In this document: in pieces, positions 60,430-64,000 of the stretch
Layout of the letters: the number at the start of each line of letters is the position of its first letter
Position numbering within the stretch: position 1 is the stretch's first letter
From: Hirundichthys speculiger
Taxonomy: Eukaryota > Chordata > Actinopteri > Beloniformes > Exocoetidae
NCBI GenBank assembly: GCA_018398805.1
Contig: JAGFBZ010000577.1
Coordinates: 186,001 to 250,000 of the forward strand
Length of the DNA: 64,000 bases
Direction of reading: 5' to 3'
Made by a program: the position numbers and the translations under genes
Notes under the pieces: model-generated
Databases searched by the model: none
The model's input: only the letters and a program-made list of their open reading frames with translations
Told to the model about the DNA's origin: nothing

Positions 60430-63310
60430 GTCATTGTCTCCAATACTGGACTTCCTTTCATCCTGAAATGTCCACAATAGAGAATATTTGGAGAATTTCA
60501 GCAAAACAAACCAAAAAATGCAGTGATGACAAAACTGTACTGTTGCATATTTTGTAGACAAATTTGGAGGGAAAAAAATGCGATAAAATATCAATTAAAA
60601 CAGGATCCATCCTCAATGCCTTTTAAGAAATGTTAGGAGCATTATGAAGGGATAAAAGCTTTGCTGTCCCAACTTCTCCTGGAATGTGTTTATTTATCAA
60701 AATCAATGTTGAAACATCAAATACTTTGGGATCATTCTCTGTTCAAATAAAGTAAATGGAAGAATCACTTTTTTTTTCCTTCGTTGATTAAGGATCATCC
60801 ATTAAATGACCTCACCTTGGAAATTATAATACAGACAACAACAGTACTTCATAACTTTTTAGAATTTCATTCCAGAGTAATACCACCACTTCAGCTTCAG
60901 TATTTCCTACTGTAACAGTTGGCCTGGTCCCCAACATGAGATTGTCATAGCTTTGCAGCCTGTCAGCATGCTCTCACCAAAGTTTCACTCCGGGGGTTCA
61001 CTCTGTGACGACCATGCTGTAAAGCATGTATTCTCATGTAAAGCTGCCCCAGTTTATCACTCTCTCCATGTTTCTCTGCTTTCCCTTCGATTCGGTCCTC
61101 CCCTGTGACCGAAGTATGACATGTGTCAGTGGTGCGTGTTAGTGTTGGGAGATGGAGAAAGGGCAGCCCCTGTATCAGAAGTCAATGATTCACTGGGGTG
61201 AGAAGGACATTCTGCAACAGTGAACACTTCTTTAAGAGAGACCTCTTCACTCTGCAAACATTTCCATCTACTGCTTTAAGTGGTTTGTTTTTTTTTTCTT
61301 TTAAATCCTATTAATCATCATGAACAACACTAGAGTTCTATTATGATGATGCCGCAAACAATTCATTTGCTATATTAAGAAATATGTGCTTTATTATAGC
61401 AATATTTCACTTAAAGAACAAATGAACAAGGTAGATATGAAAGAAAACATTGCATAATGAGTACAAATCCCATTAAAGTTTTCAAGTCTAGTGTAATATA
61501 TGTAATAAATATCTTAAAAGAGGGTAACAATGCAGTGTTCTGTTAAAAGTTAATGACTCTACTAAACTGGAACATGCAGTTTGCTAAAACATGTTAAGAC
61601 TTCATATTTAATAAATAAATAAGGCCTAAGGTTCAAGTATTTATGCAACATGTCGTAAAAGTACAATGGAAATAATTATAATAATTCGAATTCTTTCAAA
61701 AGGCCACATGAAAGCAAGAGTTGAGCATCCAGTACCTTTTTAAAATGTGAAGCCAGCAGCAAATTCAAAGTCTGTGCTGCTGCCAAGATTATTTTACAGC
61801 AGTAGTCTCCCACCCAGGGTCCATGGGCCTTCAATGGGCCACAAAGCATTTGTAACTGAGCAGTGAGTGGTCTGGCAAAAAGAAATAAGTTAAGCATTAA
61901 AAAAAAAAAAAAAAAAAAAAAACAACCCAACACCATTTATTCAAAATGCAGTGGTTACAGAAAAGGAGAACAGAGAGAGGGGGGTTACTTGCAGGAATTG
62001 TGATAGCAGGGACTTATGGGGTGCACACTTGGTGAGCTGTAACATCAATTCAGGATTAAAATTCCTAATAATCAAGGATGTTGGTAATGAACTTCACTGT
62101 ATGTTGATTGAATCTGTGGCCATCAAGTTGTTTAAAGTAAAGCATGTTTCATACAGTTTCTGCTGTGTAACCAGCACAGTCGGCTACATTACAATGTGAC
62201 TGTAACGAAGGAGCTCATTGTTGTTAAAGTTACAAATTGTGTTGGTGAGGCACTTTGCGCACTTTAATTAGGCACTTCCCGTACTTTAGTCTGCACTTTG
62301 AAGTACCCATAGATTTGCACAGAAAAGGAAACAAACACATAGATCTTAATAATTTAATATTTATGGAGTGATGCAGTTACTTGCATGTAGTTCCCAGAGG
62401 TTCCACAGCTGATCGGATGGTGACTGGCAGCTGCCTGCAAATGCAAAAGTGTTATATTGTGGAAGTGAAATTACTGTTGAATTCATGAATGTCTGTGATT
62501 TGCTATGAGTGCATCAAGTGTTGGCTGTAATTGTGATTCGCTTACCTATTCTTCTCTATTAGGGAATTAGGTGTTGTGTTTTTTTAAATTAATATTACTT
62601 ATAATAATAATAATTAATTGGTAATTTGGAATTAACTAATATATGTGTAAATGATGAACACTGGGTAAAAATCTTGTATTGTTTTTAAAGATGTTGGTAA
62701 AAGGGAACTTGCTTTATTGGGAAGAAATTGTTTTCATAAAAAGCCAGCTGTGTTCATTTAGTGAGAGTTGCTGTGAGAGGTCAGATGTGTTGCTATTCCT
62801 GTAAAGTCCCTGTCTTAAAATGTTGCTGTTAGAATAAAATACAAAGGTATCCGGGTTATACTCCTCAATGTCATCTTTACTTTGATCCAGTCGTTTTGTG
62901 GCTGCCCTTTTATAGTGACATAATTGAATACAGCTTAGTAAGTGCAACGAACAGGATAGCTAATCTGTTCTAACAATGAGCATGCTACATAGACAGCATA
63001 AATTACAGGACAAACCCACATGACATCACCCATAGGTTTTCTGCAGAGTGATTTTAAAGCCTCTTTTTCCTCTGACTGCACAGGGCCACATTGCAAAAGT
63101 GGAACGAGCAGAGCTGAAATGATTGGAACACACCCACCAGCAACAGCAGTTTATATTCTTTCAGATCTAATCTGTTTAAACATCCTAATTTTAAATATAT
63201 CTACCAGAAAAAAAAACATCCAAAATAAATGATGCCAGAGCTGAAACAAGGACTGGCAAAAGCTTGGCTGGGTCCCGCTGGTTGTTAACTGTCTATCCCC
63301 TCATACACTC
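60430..63310. other. Gene-free stretch
   Basis: No exon or element can be supported. An A run of about 25 bases lies at 61898-61922. The block 61800-61860 (GTCTCCCACCCAGGGTCC) could be a decayed hAT end, but its partner was not found. Confidence 0.4.
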
Positions 63311-63317
63311 ATTGCAA

Positions 63318-64000
63318 TTCAGTTCAATTCAACTTTATTTGTATAACGTCAATTGCAAGAGAAACTGTCTCGAAGGCACTTTTCAGAGACCCAGACCATG
63401 ATCTCTGAGCAAATATGATCAACTATAGCTAATATTATTAAATCTTAATTAGAAAAATGACAAGTGAAAAATTCCCCTAGCGGGAGAGAAACCTTTAAGC
63501 CAAACAGTGGCAAGGAAAAACTCCCCTTTAAGAGGGGAAAAAACTTTGAGCAGGACCTGGCTCATAAGGGACCTTCCTTCCGAAGGCCAGCCGGTTAAAG
63601 GAAGAAAAGAGGAGGGAGATAGGAGAGAGGATGGAGGACAAAGAGAGGTGAGGTAATAAATACATTGGCAATATTATATAAGACAAAATATATTCACTGA
63701 AATTACCTGTTAGCTGGAGGACTAAGAATTCTATGCACTTAGAATATGACTGGTACATTGTTGGTACATGCACCACAGAGATGATTATATAAACAGGTGT
63801 AGGTAGCAACACATAGTGGCCAGAGGGTCAGACTGCCGGTCAGCATGCTAATGTTAATTGATGTCCCTGAGACATCTATATAGACAGGTGGAGGTAAACA
63901 CTGGGATGGTCAGAGGGGGGGAACTGCATGTCAGGATGTAGCTCTGGAAACTCTGGGCTGCAAACATATATAAAAAGAAAAAGGGGGCAGAGGAACACAG
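63318..64000. mobile_element. Teleost interspersed repeat, runs off the window
   Basis: CAGTTCAATTCAACTTTATT, a GTCTCGAAGGCACTTTTCAG block, GTGGCAAGGAAAAACTCCCC and GAGCAGGACCTGGCTCATAA, then GAAGAAAAGAGGAGGGAGAT, are the ordered landmarks of a very common teleost repeat. No coding region. The class is not clear to me. Confidence 0.65.

Overview
The window looks like a piece of a teleost (probably percomorph) fish genome. Nearly everything recognisable is a transposable element typical of such genomes: RTE/Rex3-type, L2/CR1/Rex1-type and R4-type non-LTR retrotransposons, a tRNA-derived SINE, several hAT elements with 8-bp target duplications, a pogo/Tigger-like element flanked by TA, a short MITE flanked by TTAA-type ends, and long (TA)n and (TATC)n microsatellites. 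There are no bacterial-style operons, no rRNA or functional tRNA genes and no CRISPR array. Reading frames are short and broken, as expected for vertebrate intergenic or intronic DNA.

Layout. 1-15 kb: mostly unannotatable AT-rich DNA with a Rex3-like tail (3.9-4.5 kb), a TIR element carrying a smaller one (4.6-5.4 kb), an RTE reverse-transcriptase remnant (5.5-6.3 kb) and a deleted hAT element (8.56-9.39 kb). 15-21 kb: a LINE reverse-transcriptase fragment split by a 2.1-kb hAT-type element that holds a possible three-exon small gene, then THAP-like remnants and a MITE. 21-35 kb: scattered LINE tails, one SINE, a 607-bp hAT, large (GA)n/(TA)n tracts, an R4-like LINE and a Harbinger-like GC-rich block. 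35.9-38.2 kb: a LINE reverse transcriptase fused in frame to a THAP-like exon. 38-49 kb: mostly plain DNA with nested hAT elements at 42 kb and the best candidate host exons (minus strand, 45.6-46.1 kb).

The most striking region is 49.8-54.4 kb. Two DNA transposons lie next to each other. The first (49782-52179) has about 121-bp near-identical terminal inverted repeats around a minus-strand gene for an XPG/FEN1-like nuclease fold ending in a tesmin/TSO1-type CXC cysteine cluster, with no DDE transposase visible. The second (52450-54366) is a Tigger/pogo-like element whose catalytic core is deleted; it sits at a TA inside a THAP-like remnant.

Candidate host exons with good splice sites also occur at 54741-54804 (plus), 58406-58496 and 58679-58742 (minus). 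I could not name the gene or genes. Everything here was read by eye; family names rest on recognised motifs and not on database searches.
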